DNA of 64,000 nt from Granulosicoccus sp045106855 (GCA_045106855.1 JBGCFI010000074.1:62001-126000); one strand, 5' to 3'. Positions 16,054 to 25,580 are shown, counted from the stretch's first letter. Made by a program: numbers and translations. The notes: generated by a model not told the origin, from the letters alone.

Positions 16054-18120
16054 TTAAGGAAATTGCCCGAAGTCTTCGCGCTTCGGTTCCACCTCTTCCT
16101 GAAATTCCACTTGACGTGCGTAGGCATGTCCTGCTTGCACGGCCATAGCGATGAGGCTCGGCGCATTGCAGTCACCAATTCTTCTTACAGATTGAATTCC
16201 GGCGCCAGACCACTGTTGTTTCAATGCTTGCAACTCATGCCACAGCTCATCGTTTGGCTTGCGAGACGTTACCAATACCAGCGTAGAACAGGCTATTTCC
16301 TGATCTGTGCCGCTATACACAGGTGACAATGTCACGGTGTCAGGGGACATGCCATTCAAAGTAAAGAGAGGTTTTATCTGCACATTTTTTTTGATCAGGC
16401 GATTTTGAATTCTTACCTGCTCCAGAGTGTTTTCAGACCAAGGTGAGACAACAGGCGCTGGGGTTACAAAAACAACTTCCTTACCTGAGTTCGCCAAGAG
16501 CTCAGCTAGAACGCTGGCTATATAAAATCTGTCATCATCATATATTACAATTGGGCCTTCTCGCTTGATAGCCGCCACACCATTCTTCATCAGATCATCC
16601 GGAGTCAGTACTCGCGATGAATCCAGAAAACTCATTGCCGTGCGATGAGCACGGCCCTTGCCGTCAACTCGCCATGAGGCGCCAGTGGCCAGCGCGATAT
16701 GCGCTACTCCATATCCCAGCACATCCGCAGCAGACACTTCGCTTTGTAGATATAGCGCGACGTTTGGTGATTGTTGCAACTGCCACATCCGCCAGTCCCG
16801 TACCCGGGCCCAGACAGCCAGTCCAGGCAAGGAGGCCTCATGCGTCACTCGTCCACCGAAAACGTCACGTTTCTCTGCGAGAATGACATCAGCACCTCGT
16901 TGAGCAAGCGTACGTGCAGCTTCGAGGCCAGCCGGACCACTACCAACCACCAGACAAGATTCACGAGTTGACAACGCGGGAACGATTTCCGGGTGCCAGG
17001 CCCTGCGCCACTCTTCGCCTATAGTAGGGTTTTGAGTGCAACGTAGAGGGCTACATGTGTTGTCGCCCATGACGCAAATATTACATCCAATACATTCACG
17101 AATGGATTCGTTTTCACCTGCTTCTATTTTATTTGGCAGAAATGGGTCCGCAATAGACGGTCGAGCGGCACCAATCAAATCCAGATGACCTTTCCGAACC
17201 AGTCTGGCCATGGTATCCGGTGATGTATAGCGACCAACCCCGACAACCGGCTTCGTCGTTACTGATTTAACAAACGATGTGTATTCCTCTTGAAAACCCT
17301 CGCTGGAAAAACGCGATGATTGGCTATCATTAGACCAGTCCGACAGGTTTACATCCCAAAGATCAGGCAATTCCGCAATCGACTCAATAATGTCGCGGGC
17401 TTCGGCGTCATGCTGCATGCCTTCGCTACCCCGCAATTCATCCACTGCCAGCCGCACCGCGACCGCACAGGTGTCACCTACCGCCTCTTTGGTATCTTCA
17501 ATGACTTCACGAAACAGGCGTAGTCTATTTTCAGTTGACCCACCATATTCATCTGTACGCTGATTATGTCGTTTCAGAAGAAAATGGTGCAATAGTGTCA
17601 TCTCGTGCCCGGCATAAGCATAGATAATATCAAATCCAGCCTCCTTTGCTCTGTGCGCAGCGGCTACATGCCATCGACGGAATTCAGCAATATCGGCCCT
17701 GCTCATCGCTCTTGCCTGAACCGGGTCATCACAGTCGACTATCGCATCTGTTGGGGCTAACGGAACTGCGCGAGAATATCGGTTAGGGGCATGCAGACCA
17801 TTATGTGCCAGCTGGATAGCCGCCAGGCTTCCATGTTCGTGAATGGCTTCAGTCACCAAACGTAACGAGGGAATATCGGCAGCGCCCCACAGGCGCGCCT
17901 GATTAGATGGTGTCAGATCAGAACTTGGGTGGATTTCTGTTTCTTGTGTTGATACCACCCCCCAGCCACCTTCCGCTTTGATGCCACGTAAACGTGCCTC
18001 TGCCTGGGGATAACGGTGACCCATACCAGTACAGTGTGGTACCTGATAAAACCGGTTGCGTGTGCGTACCGGACCAATTTGCACTGTTTCGAAAAGACAG
18101 TCAAAACGCGAATCACGCAC
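16054..18120 (-). CDS. Trimethylamine/histamine dehydrogenase-like FMN, 4Fe-4S flavoprotein
   Basis: The 688 residues follow trimethylamine dehydrogenase (TMADH) almost position for position. They form an N-terminal TIM barrel of the old-yellow-enzyme type, a 4Fe-4S site (Cys343, 346, 349, 361) and a C-terminal FAD/NAD-binding-like domain starting with VVGSGPAGLEAA. Cys30 in FYQVPHC matches the Cys that binds FMN covalently in TMADH. Tyr169, His172, Trp262 and Asp265 match the catalytic and cation-cage residues. Two substrate-pocket positions differ: residue 60 is Glu (Tyr in TMADH, Gln in dimethylamine dehydrogenase), and the loop carrying Trp355 is one residue shorter and lacks Trp. An amine substrate other than trimethylamine is therefore likely. 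It would pass electrons to an electron-transfer flavoprotein, not encoded here. The start is GTG with AAAGGAG 9 bases upstream. Confidence 0.9.
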   Translation of the reverse strand: MRDSRFDCLFETVQIGPVRTRNRFYQVPHCTGMGHRYPQAEARLRGIKAEGGWGVVSTQETEIHPSSDLTPSNQARLWGAADIPSLRLVTEAIHEHGSLAAIQLAHNGLHAPNRYSRAVPLAPTDAIVDCDDPVQARAMSRADIAEFRRWHVAAAHRAKEAGFDIIYAYAGHEMTLLHHFLLKRHNQRTDEYGGSTENRLRLFREVIEDTKEAVGDTCAVAVRLAVDELRGSEGMQHDAEARDIIESIAELPDLWDVNLSDWSNDSQSSRFSSEGFQEEYTSFVKSVTTKPVVGVGRYTSPDTMARLVRKGHLDLIGAARPSIADPFLPNKIEAGENESIRECIGCNICVMGDNTCSPLRCTQNPTIGEEWRRAWHPEIVPALSTRESCLVVGSGPAGLEAARTLAQRGADVILAEKRDVFGGRVTHEASLPGLAVWARVRDWRMWQLQQSPNVALYLQSEVSAADVLGYGVAHIALATGASWRVDGKGRAHRTAMSFLDSSRVLTPDDLMKNGVAAIKREGPIVIYDDDRFYIASVLAELLANSGKEVVFVTPAPVVSPWSENTLEQVRIQNRLIKKNVQIKPLFTLNGMSPDTVTLSPVYSGTDQEIACSTLVLVTSRKPNDELWHELQALKQQWSGAGIQSVRRIGDCNAPSLIAMAVQAGHAYARQVEFQEEVEPKREDFGQFP

Positions 18121-18275
18121 GAGTTGTTCTCCTTTAAATTAGCGAAAGAACATGAAACAGGAGAACCTGATCACTCGATTATAGCCACTTCGGTTGCTCA
18201 CGCATCGGCAACACTAGTCAAAGGAGTTTGCCTGATTTTAGCAACCAGTAACTCTGATCAGGTCAACGCACGGGT

Positions 18276-19139
18276 TTACACCACCGGTGAATGCGTTTTA
18301 GCGCCAGACTGACGTACACCACGCAGAACAAACAAGTTACCGGCAAGTGCCAGAGCTACTCCCAATATAGCCAGCAGTGTCCATTCGTAGCCCTCCATAG
18401 CAGTCGATAAGAGTAATGCGAAAATAGGAAACATAACCGTAGCGTAGGCCGCACGTCCAGCACCTATGCTACGAACCAGGTTCAGATAAGCCCAAAATGC
18501 CAGAACTGTAGATATGATCGACAGAAAAAGCAGTGAAACCGTGTATTCGACAGCCGGATCATAAACAAAAGGAAGTCCCGCAATCCCAGCAAGAATCGCA
18601 CTCCAACAGGCTCCGTAGGCCATTCCCCAGGCCGATGCTGACATTACTGGAATGTCCTTACCTTTTAACGACTGACTAATCTGATTACCGATACAAAACG
18701 ATAAGGTACCGCCAAGACATAACGCAAGACCAAGCCCGCCAGTTACACCCATCCCTAGCGTTGGCCAATACAACAAAATGATACCGACTACGCCAATTAC
18801 CGCCCCAAACCAACGTCGTGGTCCAGCGAAATCCCCTCGCATGACACCGATGGCTAGGTTTACGATGGAGGCAATCGAGAAAACAACAGCCAAAAGACCG
18901 GATACCAGATACGTCGATGCATAATAGAAAAGTATAAAATTTGTCGAAAACAGAAAAATCCCAAGCAAGGCGAACGCAACGTGTGCTCGTCCCGAAAAAT
19001 GGAGTTTTCTATTTGAAAAAATGCAATACAAGAACATCAATACGGCTGACAGCACGAACCGCCAACACGTTGAAACGGGAGGATCCACTGAGAAACTGGA
19101 ATTGACCTTCAGCGCATACCAAGAAGCTGACCAGCACAA
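18276..19139 (-). CDS. EamA/DMT-family permease (start uncertain)
   Basis: The 287-residue sequence is almost entirely hydrophobic, with about ten membrane segments in two repeats, the layout of EamA drug/metabolite transporters. The only conventional start in frame is a TTG at 19139, which would cut the first helix (the reading begins inside a CWSASWYALK segment). The frame stays open upstream for about 28 more codons encoding a plausible N-terminus (FTRRDFVLYVTTVL) but has no ATG, GTG or TTG, only ATA codons, before a stop overlapping the end of the preceding gene. Either a rare start codon, coupling to the upstream gene, or a small sequence error explains this. The substrate is unknown; metabolite efflux is the common role of the family. 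Confidence 0.8.
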   Translation of the reverse strand: MCWSASWYALKVNSSFSVDPPVSTCWRFVLSAVLMFLYCIFSNRKLHFSGRAHVAFALLGIFLFSTNFILFYYASTYLVSGLLAVVFSIASIVNLAIGVMRGDFAGPRRWFGAVIGVVGIILLYWPTLGMGVTGGLGLALCLGGTLSFCIGNQISQSLKGKDIPVMSASAWGMAYGACWSAILAGIAGLPFVYDPAVEYTVSLLFLSIISTVLAFWAYLNLVRSIGAGRAAYATVMFPIFALLLSTAMEGYEWTLLAILGVALALAGNLFVLRGVRQSGAKTHSPVV

Positions 19140-19210
19140 GACTGTTGTTACGTAAAGAACAAAGTCACGTCTAGTGAATGGGGCCTCATCGACCTCTGGA
19201 TTTATCGCGC

Positions 19211-20191
19211 CTATTTCGTCACCTCAGCGGCCTCTTTCATGGCATCCTCACCTTTTTTCCATAAATTTCCTTGCCACAGCTCATCAAGTCCTGTCTCACC
19301 ACTAGCGCCCTGAGTGGTCAGATAATCAAAATATGAAGTTGGTTTACTTCCAGTCAGATTGTAGAAGTCAGGGCTGCATCTGCAATAAAACCCATTTGAT
19401 AGATACTCAAAGAATTCTGCGCGAGTACTGCCAAAGTCATTTTCGAAGTCGGCCATATTCTGCGCACGATATTCGATCTTTTTATCCATGGCTCGACTCA
19501 AGTCTGCAGCAATCTCATCCATACTCTGAGGCTCTGGCCCCGTTAGGTCGTAGAATTTATCACCATGCTTTTCAGGTCCTTCCAGTAGCAAAACTGACGC
19601 GGCTGTCGCTATATCCCGCGTAGCAACAAATGAGTTACGAGCCACACCCAGCGGATTACTGAACCACCCATCAGCTTGAATGTTGTCACAATCGGTTTTT
19701 AGTAAATGGTTCATGAAAAAATTATTACGTAGGACACTGACGGTCAGGCCCGCATCGATTAGCGCTTTCTCGCCCCACCAGTAATGTTGCAACATTAATG
19801 GAATAGACGCCCCCTTGCGCGAGGCATGTATCTCGGGATTGTATGAAGCGGTGTTGGTATCCGCCCCCATACAACTAACTCTTACCACGTGCTTGATTTG
19901 CCCGGCGCGACGACCCAGTTCTTCGCAGAATGCCAGGTGCCCCTCAAGCATTGGGTCGAGAGAGGCAGAATATACTGAAGATACGCCCTCTAGTGCGGCA
20001 TCCCATGTTGAGTTGTCATTTAAATCGAATTTTACGACCTCGTCCGCACCCAGCATTTTAAGAGACTCTGCTTTGTTCATACTGTAGCAGCAGGCCCTGA
20101 TCGTGAACTTATCTGCTTGCCTTAACAAGGCGATCAGCTCCTTACCGATTCTTCCACTTGCAGACGTAATAAGCACGATAGGTTTTGCCAT
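19211..20191 (-). CDS. NmrA-like NAD(P)-binding oxidoreductase
   Basis: The 326-residue protein starts with a Rossmann strand-turn-helix (VLITSASGRIGKEL) and continues as an NmrA/atypical SDR fold. Relevant segments are the VRVSCMGAD region, the LRNNFFMNHLL segment and the YDLTGPEPQSMDEIA segment found in NmrA-type quinone or isoflavone reductases. The canonical GxxGxxG is read as TSASGRIG, with the first Gly replaced. Such proteins either reduce small substrates with NADPH or act as redox sensors. It heads the long minus-strand run, with the permease 71 bp downstream. GGGAA lies close upstream of the ATG. Confidence 0.82.
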   Translation of the reverse strand: MAKPIVLITSASGRIGKELIALLRQADKFTIRACCYSMNKAESLKMLGADEVVKFDLNDNSTWDAALEGVSSVYSASLDPMLEGHLAFCEELGRRAGQIKHVVRVSCMGADTNTASYNPEIHASRKGASIPLMLQHYWWGEKALIDAGLTVSVLRNNFFMNHLLKTDCDNIQADGWFSNPLGVARNSFVATRDIATAASVLLLEGPEKHGDKFYDLTGPEPQSMDEIAADLSRAMDKKIEYRAQNMADFENDFGSTRAEFFEYLSNGFYCRCSPDFYNLTGSKPTSYFDYLTTQGASGETGLDELWQGNLWKKGEDAMKEAAEVTK

Positions 20192-20550
20192 GACAGGTTC
20201 CCATAGGTTGATACATGTAGGGTGTGCATCCTACCTTAATGTGAGCACTAGAATCAGCAAATTCACAGAAGATTTTTTTGCAGATTACCCTTTGAATCAG
20301 CGGCTTGTCAGCATGTGACAGTAAGCCTACTCAACGCTGTTTGGGGTAAAGAAAGTTAGTTTTGTCAACACCTCTATCGGACAAGATAGTTGGGTTTAAC
20401 TACACAGTTCTCATTGAGATATCAGAGCAATTAGCGCAAAGATCCCGCTATTCAATTCAGCGTAACCGCTACTCATATTTTGATATTGGTGTCTCTGCAT
20501 TCATAAACAGGCTTTCAGTCTGGCGCAACTTCTGAAAATTCAGCCCCGAA
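20192..20550. other. Intergenic, nothing recognised
   Basis: This gap separates the end of the minus-strand TRAFs/SLOG-like gene from the start of the NmrA-like gene. It should hold the promoter of the long biosynthetic/catabolic run on the minus strand, but I can point to no convincing -35/-10 pair, operator or terminator hairpin. Confidence 0.4.
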
Positions 20551-22575
20551 TTATTCTTGCAATCGGGCGGTGTTAATCTGGCGCACGCTGGTGAATTGTC
20601 CTGACGCCTTGGCCAGGCGGACCAGCTGGGCTGTCCCGCCTGTGCCGTCGGAATCTTGCCCGTTCCAGAATACCAGTAGAGTGGTTCGAGATGCATTCCA
20701 TGTTTTGGCAAGTTCGATCACCCAACGATTTCCCCGTTCCCATGGATCAATATCATCGCGCCCCTGCAACCAGCGAGGCAGTCCGTCAAGAGCTGACATC
20801 TGCAAATATGAATTCTGGTTGTCATTGAGCACATTCATGAAACGCTCACGCCAACTATCTGCTTCCTTGAAGACTTCTTGAGCAACAGTTTCAGAAGGCA
20901 TGGGTAAACAGAGACAGGTGGTGATATCCAGCTCTTTACAGACCTCATGTGCCAGTATATCGGCTCCAGGCGCAGCGGACGCAAGAACCGTCAACTTCTC
21001 TTCCTCTCTGGTTTCTTTTTGCAAGCTCATGATTTCTTCGAATATCAATTGACGCGCCTTACTCTCACAATTGGCAGGAAATCGTGAGTTAACAGTATCC
21101 GTATCAGGTGTGTAACCTGCAAAAACAACAAGATGCTCCAGAGGCTCAGCTGCAGCGGGTTCTTCGAAATGGCTAATTACAGCTGACGCCTCCTGAGCCT
21201 TAATACCCAACTGCCTGAATAAATCTAGTTGGCCTCGCGTGGCATCCCATACAAATCGTTTATGCCTTGGGATGGCATTCTGGTATGCGGGTATCAGCAT
21301 AGCGCTGTTATTGTCAGCATCATCATCCGGCAACGTCAGAAACAACAAATCAACTTTTGCTACATCTGCCCATTCTGGCTCATTGCGCTCCGAATCCGAC
21401 TGAGCGCGCTCTATAGCGGTGGTTACCACATGCGTAAAAGCAGGCAGATCAAAATGCAGATCCTCACGAAATCTGTTCGCATCCCGGGAATTACCATGAA
21501 AAAGGTTTCCCCAACGCGGGTGATCTGCAAGAGCCTTAAGCACAAAACCCATCTGCAACATAGCCAAGCCTGGATAAAAATCATTCAGATCGCACATAAA
21601 TGCTTCTTTGTAGGAGTGATAGGCGTCAATTGCCTTTGTATCGATAGCTGCAATACATGCCTGAGACACATCAACTGCACTGGCTATTGGGGATCGCCAG
21701 AGCGTCTTTTTATTACGCCCCTTTAAAGCCAGTGCCTCTGCTCTTTGTGCGATGGAGCACTCATCTGAATCCAGCAATGTGCGAATTGCCTGGTTCGATA
21801 ACTCCAGATGTTCTTGATTGTTTGTTTTTCGATAGAGACGTTCATACGCATTGGCTAGTATGCGGTTTGCGGTAAAATGTTCTGGATCTTTGTTTCGTAT
21901 TTTCTCCCATGTGCTTAGCGTACCGTGCATATCTTTGATGTTCCATTGGGAAATTCCGATACGCTGCAATGCGTCACGCTCGAAACGCTCGCCCTCCAGA
22001 TCTTGTACAATCACACGTAGCCAAGCCGCACCAGAGACGGCTTCAGCACGTTCAATCTCCTCTACCAGGTCTATCGGCACAGCAGTTATCTCAGATGGAT
22101 CTGCCTCTGATAGTGAAGGCAGTAGAAGAAACACAGGGCTATCTGTTTCTCGTTGTGAATGTAGCGTTGCTTGAATTCGACTAACCAGATCTTTTACGGA
22201 CAGTTGAGGGTCAGCGATCGAATACCCCATGTATTTGTCTGTAGCCAGATCAAACGGTGTGCTATCCGCAGAAGGTGATCCCTTGATCATGACCGTGTGC
22301 TTTTTTCTTAGAGAGTGACGCACACCTAATTCATAAAAAACGTTAGCATTATGTACAGTGATATCACAAATAACCAGATCAGCCTGAATTATCAACTCGA
22401 ACATATCTGTCCGAATATTACCGGTATCCTTGATTATTTCAGTAGTGCCTCCCGTTAGCCCACATTGATCCAGTGCAGGCTTTATCAATTGAGTATGTAT
22501 GTGTTCAAAGTCAACCTCGTTACCGGCTGAATCTGTTTTGGTGTTGAATCCACGAATAACGAACACTCTATTCAT
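20551..22575 (-). CDS. NDT/TIR-like, TRAFs-binding-like and SLOG-like multidomain protein
   Basis: Three parts are visible in the 674 residues. Residues 1-150 form a nucleoside-2-deoxyribosyltransferase/TIR-like fold with ADLVICDITVHNANVFYELG; Glu82 in the YELG motif is the likely catalytic position of such nucleotide-processing folds. Residues about 180-450 are helical and resemble the TRAFs-binding (DUF4071) region of bacterial and MAP3K proteins. Residues about 465-674 look like a SLOG/DprA-type nucleotide-binding domain (VVFAGYTPDTD, then SAAPGADILAHEV, then LCLPMPSE). Enzymes of this make-up are associated with nucleotide-second-messenger signalling and phage defence; here the role is inferred from architecture only. 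AAGGA lies upstream of the ATG. It follows the PGDW-repeat gene by 33 bp on the same strand, suggesting a two-gene operon. Confidence 0.72.
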   Translation of the reverse strand: MNRVFVIRGFNTKTDSAGNEVDFEHIHTQLIKPALDQCGLTGGTTEIIKDTGNIRTDMFELIIQADLVICDITVHNANVFYELGVRHSLRKKHTVMIKGSPSADSTPFDLATDKYMGYSIADPQLSVKDLVSRIQATLHSQRETDSPVFLLLPSLSEADPSEITAVPIDLVEEIERAEAVSGAAWLRVIVQDLEGERFERDALQRIGISQWNIKDMHGTLSTWEKIRNKDPEHFTANRILANAYERLYRKTNNQEHLELSNQAIRTLLDSDECSIAQRAEALALKGRNKKTLWRSPIASAVDVSQACIAAIDTKAIDAYHSYKEAFMCDLNDFYPGLAMLQMGFVLKALADHPRWGNLFHGNSRDANRFREDLHFDLPAFTHVVTTAIERAQSDSERNEPEWADVAKVDLLFLTLPDDDADNNSAMLIPAYQNAIPRHKRFVWDATRGQLDLFRQLGIKAQEASAVISHFEEPAAAEPLEHLVVFAGYTPDTDTVNSRFPANCESKARQLIFEEIMSLQKETREEEKLTVLASAAPGADILAHEVCKELDITTCLCLPMPSETVAQEVFKEADSWRERFMNVLNDNQNSYLQMSALDGLPRWLQGRDDIDPWERGNRWVIELAKTWNASRTTLLVFWNGQDSDGTGGTAQLVRLAKASGQFTSVRQINTARLQE

Positions 22576-22608
22576 GTTCTAATTTCCTTAGCAGGTAAGC
22601 CTACTTTA

Positions 22609-22989
22609 CTACAATGGTTCATATAGTCTTTGAAATTTTTCTGCGCTAATTGCGTACGCATCGGTTCCAGCTTCATCATTTGAGACTATCCAATCACCTG
22701 CCTTGTAATGAGATCGGCCTTCCTGTGTTTCCACACTGCCATCTACCAAAGCTTGCGTGGCCCAGATGTGTGTGCACTTTCGCCACCTACCTGGGCTAAC
22801 GTTTTCGTAGGTTTGTGCAAATGAGTCTGCCGCAACCGTGTAGACATCTCCATCGTTATCAACTAACCAATCACCAGGCAAGGCACGTTGATTATCACCC
22901 CACTTTTGATACTCGAGACTGGAAAATTCAAGCTTGAGACGTATCGCTGAAACCAAAGTATCTTCTTTTCGTTGAAATCGTAGTGACAT
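22609..22989 (-). CDS. Small protein with two PGDW-type repeats (PGDYG-like)
   Basis: The 126-residue protein contains two related units of about 35 residues. The first has LPGDWLVDNDGDVYTV then FAQTYE; the second has KAGDWIVSNDEAG then FQRLYEPL. This (P/A)GDW.V.N...Y.V....F...Y pattern is that of small PGDYG-type domains found next to or fused to TIR and SLOG proteins. No signal peptide, membrane segment or catalytic motif is visible. The gene sits 33 bp upstream of the NDT/TRAFs/SLOG gene and is probably co-transcribed with it. A ligand- or partner-binding role for the module is a guess from that context. Confidence 0.65.
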   Translation of the reverse strand: MSLRFQRKEDTLVSAIRLKLEFSSLEYQKWGDNQRALPGDWLVDNDGDVYTVAADSFAQTYENVSPGRWRKCTHIWATQALVDGSVETQEGRSHYKAGDWIVSNDEAGTDAYAISAEKFQRLYEPL

Positions 22990-23303
22990 ACAGTCCCTAT
23001 CTCCATGGCTTTGACAGTAATTTCTGATTCATTTTGTAGTGTAACGTGTCGTTACTGATATTCAAAATCAACAATTCGAAAAAATACAAATAAGCGATTT
23101 CCTTCAGCGGGATCACGGCATGATCAAACCAGGCAAAGTCGCAGGTTTTTCTATATAACTAAGTAGCCCGTTGAACAGGTTTTACAATCGCTTCTTGATA
23201 CAGAGCATTAAAGACGCACTATAGTCAAACGTAAATCAAGCAATTGACCATTTTCCGAATGAACACAAGCTACTGTTATTGAGTCCTGTTGAAAATTCGT
23301 GCT
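22990..23303. promoter_or_regulatory. Intergenic upstream of the PGDW-repeat gene, with a short dyad
   Basis: This gap should hold the promoter of the two-gene PGDW/SLOG unit. It contains the hairpin-capable dyad GTAACGTGTCGTTAC at 23041-23055 (6-bp arms, 3-base loop), about 50 bp upstream of the start codon, a fitting place for an operator. No repressor gene is adjacent, so its use is speculative. Confidence 0.3.
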
Positions 23304-24967
23304 TTATTGGGATAAACGGGAATAGCTTGCTATGTAACGACGCCATGTATTTTTTCCAGCTTTCTTTGCCTCGTACATAGCCACATCAGCGTTAGCCAGT
23401 AAAGCATCCAGATCAGTGGCATCTTCCGGGAAAACAGCAACACCCAGACAGGCCCCAATCAGACATTCAGTATTATTTATAATGTATGGTGCAGCGACAG
23501 AGGTGATAATTCTTGACGCCGTATCTGAGGCAAGGCTTCAGACATTCAGCGCGTTTAACAAAACGACGAATTCATCACCTCCAAGTCTGGCAATGGTATT
23601 GTTTGAATCATGATCTTCGGAGCCTTCTTCATTAGCATCAGGACCTACTTCAGACCTGATTCGCGCCGCTACCTCGATTAAAAGCTGATCTCCCGCATCG
23701 TGTCCAAGTTGATCATTAACTTTCTTGAAATTATCAAGATCAATGAATAGAACTGCAAACGCACAGTCATTATCTTTGGATATCATGGCACGACTTAGAC
23801 GCTCCATCATCAAACGCCGATTAGCAAGACCGGTGAGTCCATCGACATGAGCGATTTGCTAAACGCTATTGGTAGCATCTAACAAAGAGCTAGTCAGATC
23901 GTTAAACGCATTAATCAATTCTCCTATTTCATCATTACGCTGTGCAATAGAGCCGCGTGACTCACTGAGACGATTAACCGTGGAAAGCAGATGAACCTCA
24001 CCATTGCCTCCGTTTTTATCAGGATCTTCCCCTCGTAATATCGTTGTCAAATGCTCGATAGGCAGGAGCAACATCCCCTTTAGTATCAACCATAGTGTGA
24101 GAGTCAGCAGTAGAGCTGCGAATATGAGCATGGAAATTGTGATGCGCAAAGTATGCGCACCTAACGTTGTGATATCTGTTTTAGCACGCACGCGTAGTAG
24201 CGACAATGGCTTTCCTTCAATATCATATAGTAGAGTCAGGATAAATAAAGACCTCACCTTCTTTTAATAACGAATAGGGAGTTTTACCTGAAGACAGATC
24301 ATCAAGAACATTCCTGATAGCAAGAGGAACCGACTTAGGATCCACCGAAAGAAGATCAACTTCAGACAACACGGTCTGTCCAATCCTATCCATACGATTG
24401 TGGTCAAGTAGCTTTCCTACAACCATATGACCACCTGCTGGCCCTCCTCTATTGCTCCAGAGGATAGCGGCAGATGACACAATGGCCGGCCCTCTAGCGG
24501 TATCTATCAATCCGGAGACTTGCTCATCATGCCTCTCTGGACTAAGTAGAGGACCATAAGGCGCAATTCCATCTGGAAAAACGGTTTCAAAAGGCATGAC
24601 TTCCTGATCAGCAGAGTAAGACTGCGACCAAACAACACGACCTTCAGCATCTACAATGACACCAAAACCCATTCCTAACTCGCCTAGATACCCATCAGCG
24701 ATGGTTATCCTCATAAAACTCCTCGTTCTCACCTCTGACGAAGAGCATTGTATCGTCCCACTCTGCCCAATCCGTAACTAGTAAATCTACATCAGAACTC
24801 TCAGTCGCTATGAATTCGCGCACTCTTTGCAATTGTTCTGAGACGTTGCGAATTTCAAGATCTTCAAATGCGGGAGTGTGGATAAAGTTAAGAACCAGCC
24901 AGGCAGTGAGCACATACAGGAGGAAAACTCCTAAAAGCGTACCAACAACCTTACTACGCAGAGACAT
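23304..24967 (-). pseudogene. Decayed CHASE4-HAMP-GGDEF diguanylate cyclase
   Basis: Read across four breaks, this is one membrane diguanylate cyclase. The pieces are: an N-terminal membrane helix and the start of a CHASE4 sensor (24695-24967, DWAEWDDTMLFV); the rest of CHASE4 in another frame (24223-24732); a second membrane helix and HAMP region in a third frame (to 23859); an in-frame TAG in the segment ATNSV-stop-QIAHVDGLTGLANRR; then the GGDEF domain with the intact active site RLGGDEF; and a last frame change near 23540 into a tail ending at 23304 (ADVAMYEAKKAGKNTW). Disruptions spread through the whole length argue for genuine decay and not one sequencing error. Cyclic-di-GMP synthesis from this locus is not expected. 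Confidence 0.85.
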
Positions 24968-25258
24968 CGGGTATGTGTTTCATCAACCAAATCGACATGT
25001 CGTGTGATCCCATGAATTTCGAAAAGACTGACACGTCAGGTCGCAGTTCAGCGTAACGAAGTACAACAATCTGCCAGTTTCGGCTGAGAATGAATAATCT
25101 TGATGGAAAAATTCTAACAACATGTTACCTGCCAAGTTTCGATAGGGGAAACTGGAACACTAAAAAATCAGTCAAGTCGTTGACAGGTCAGGAATGGCAA
25201 ACCACAAGGGATAAAAGCACAATAACAACTTGACAAATCCAGACATATTTTCAGCCAG

Positions 25259-25447
25259 CTAGCGGCTACGCAATTGACCTACCAGTCCGGCCGCATGCCA
25301 AGTGGTGCCCGAACTAAGCTGTCCCTGTTCTAGCACGAATACATCCTTGCAACCCGGTTTCACCAGATGGTAGACGACTGAACAGCCAATAATACCGCCG
25401 CCTATTATCACTACCTGGGCCGATCGTGGAAATGCACCCTACGACAT
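25259..25447 (-). pseudogene. 5' stub of a sarcosine/dimethylglycine-dehydrogenase-type flavoprotein
   Basis: About 63 codons match the N-terminus of the FAD-dependent family that includes dimethylglycine and sarcosine dehydrogenases. The dinucleotide-binding strand reads VVIIGGGIIGCSVVYHL and is followed by VLEQGQLSSGTTWHAAGLVG, both diagnostic. The copy is dead: a TAG follows the second codon after the ATG, and a stop ends the reading at 25259, where the normal protein would continue for some 750 residues. It stands upstream of tmpA, whose predicted end product (glycine betaine) would feed exactly such demethylating enzymes, so it may be the residue of a once larger locus. The flanking 25000-25258 stretch shows no other gene. 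Confidence 0.75.
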
Positions 25448-25563
25448 GGCCAAACACTCTCCAAAGCGCTGAGATTATGATCGATATCCAAAAAAGCTCT
25501 CTCCAGCATTCTCTGCATTTTGATTCACCAGGCTCCTTGGCCACAAACCCCACTAGGCAATGC

Positions 25564-25580
25564 AAAGGGTCTGACCCTTT
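25564..25580. promoter_or_regulatory. Perfect 17-bp palindrome
   Basis: AAAGGGTCTGACCCTTT is a perfect dyad with 8-bp arms around one central base, 160 bp upstream of tmpA. It could be an operator, but GGGTCTGACCC palindromes also occur as dispersed repeat elements, so a repeat remnant is an equal option. Confidence 0.4.

Noticed and set aside
15721..16326. Plus-strand open frame of 201 codons
   Set aside because: It covers the 5' end of the thiolase and 3' end of the flavoprotein gene on the opposite strand; its translation has no family features.
21229..21726. Plus-strand open frame of 165 codons
   Set aside because: It is antisense to the TRAFs/SLOG-like gene and its composition is not protein-like.
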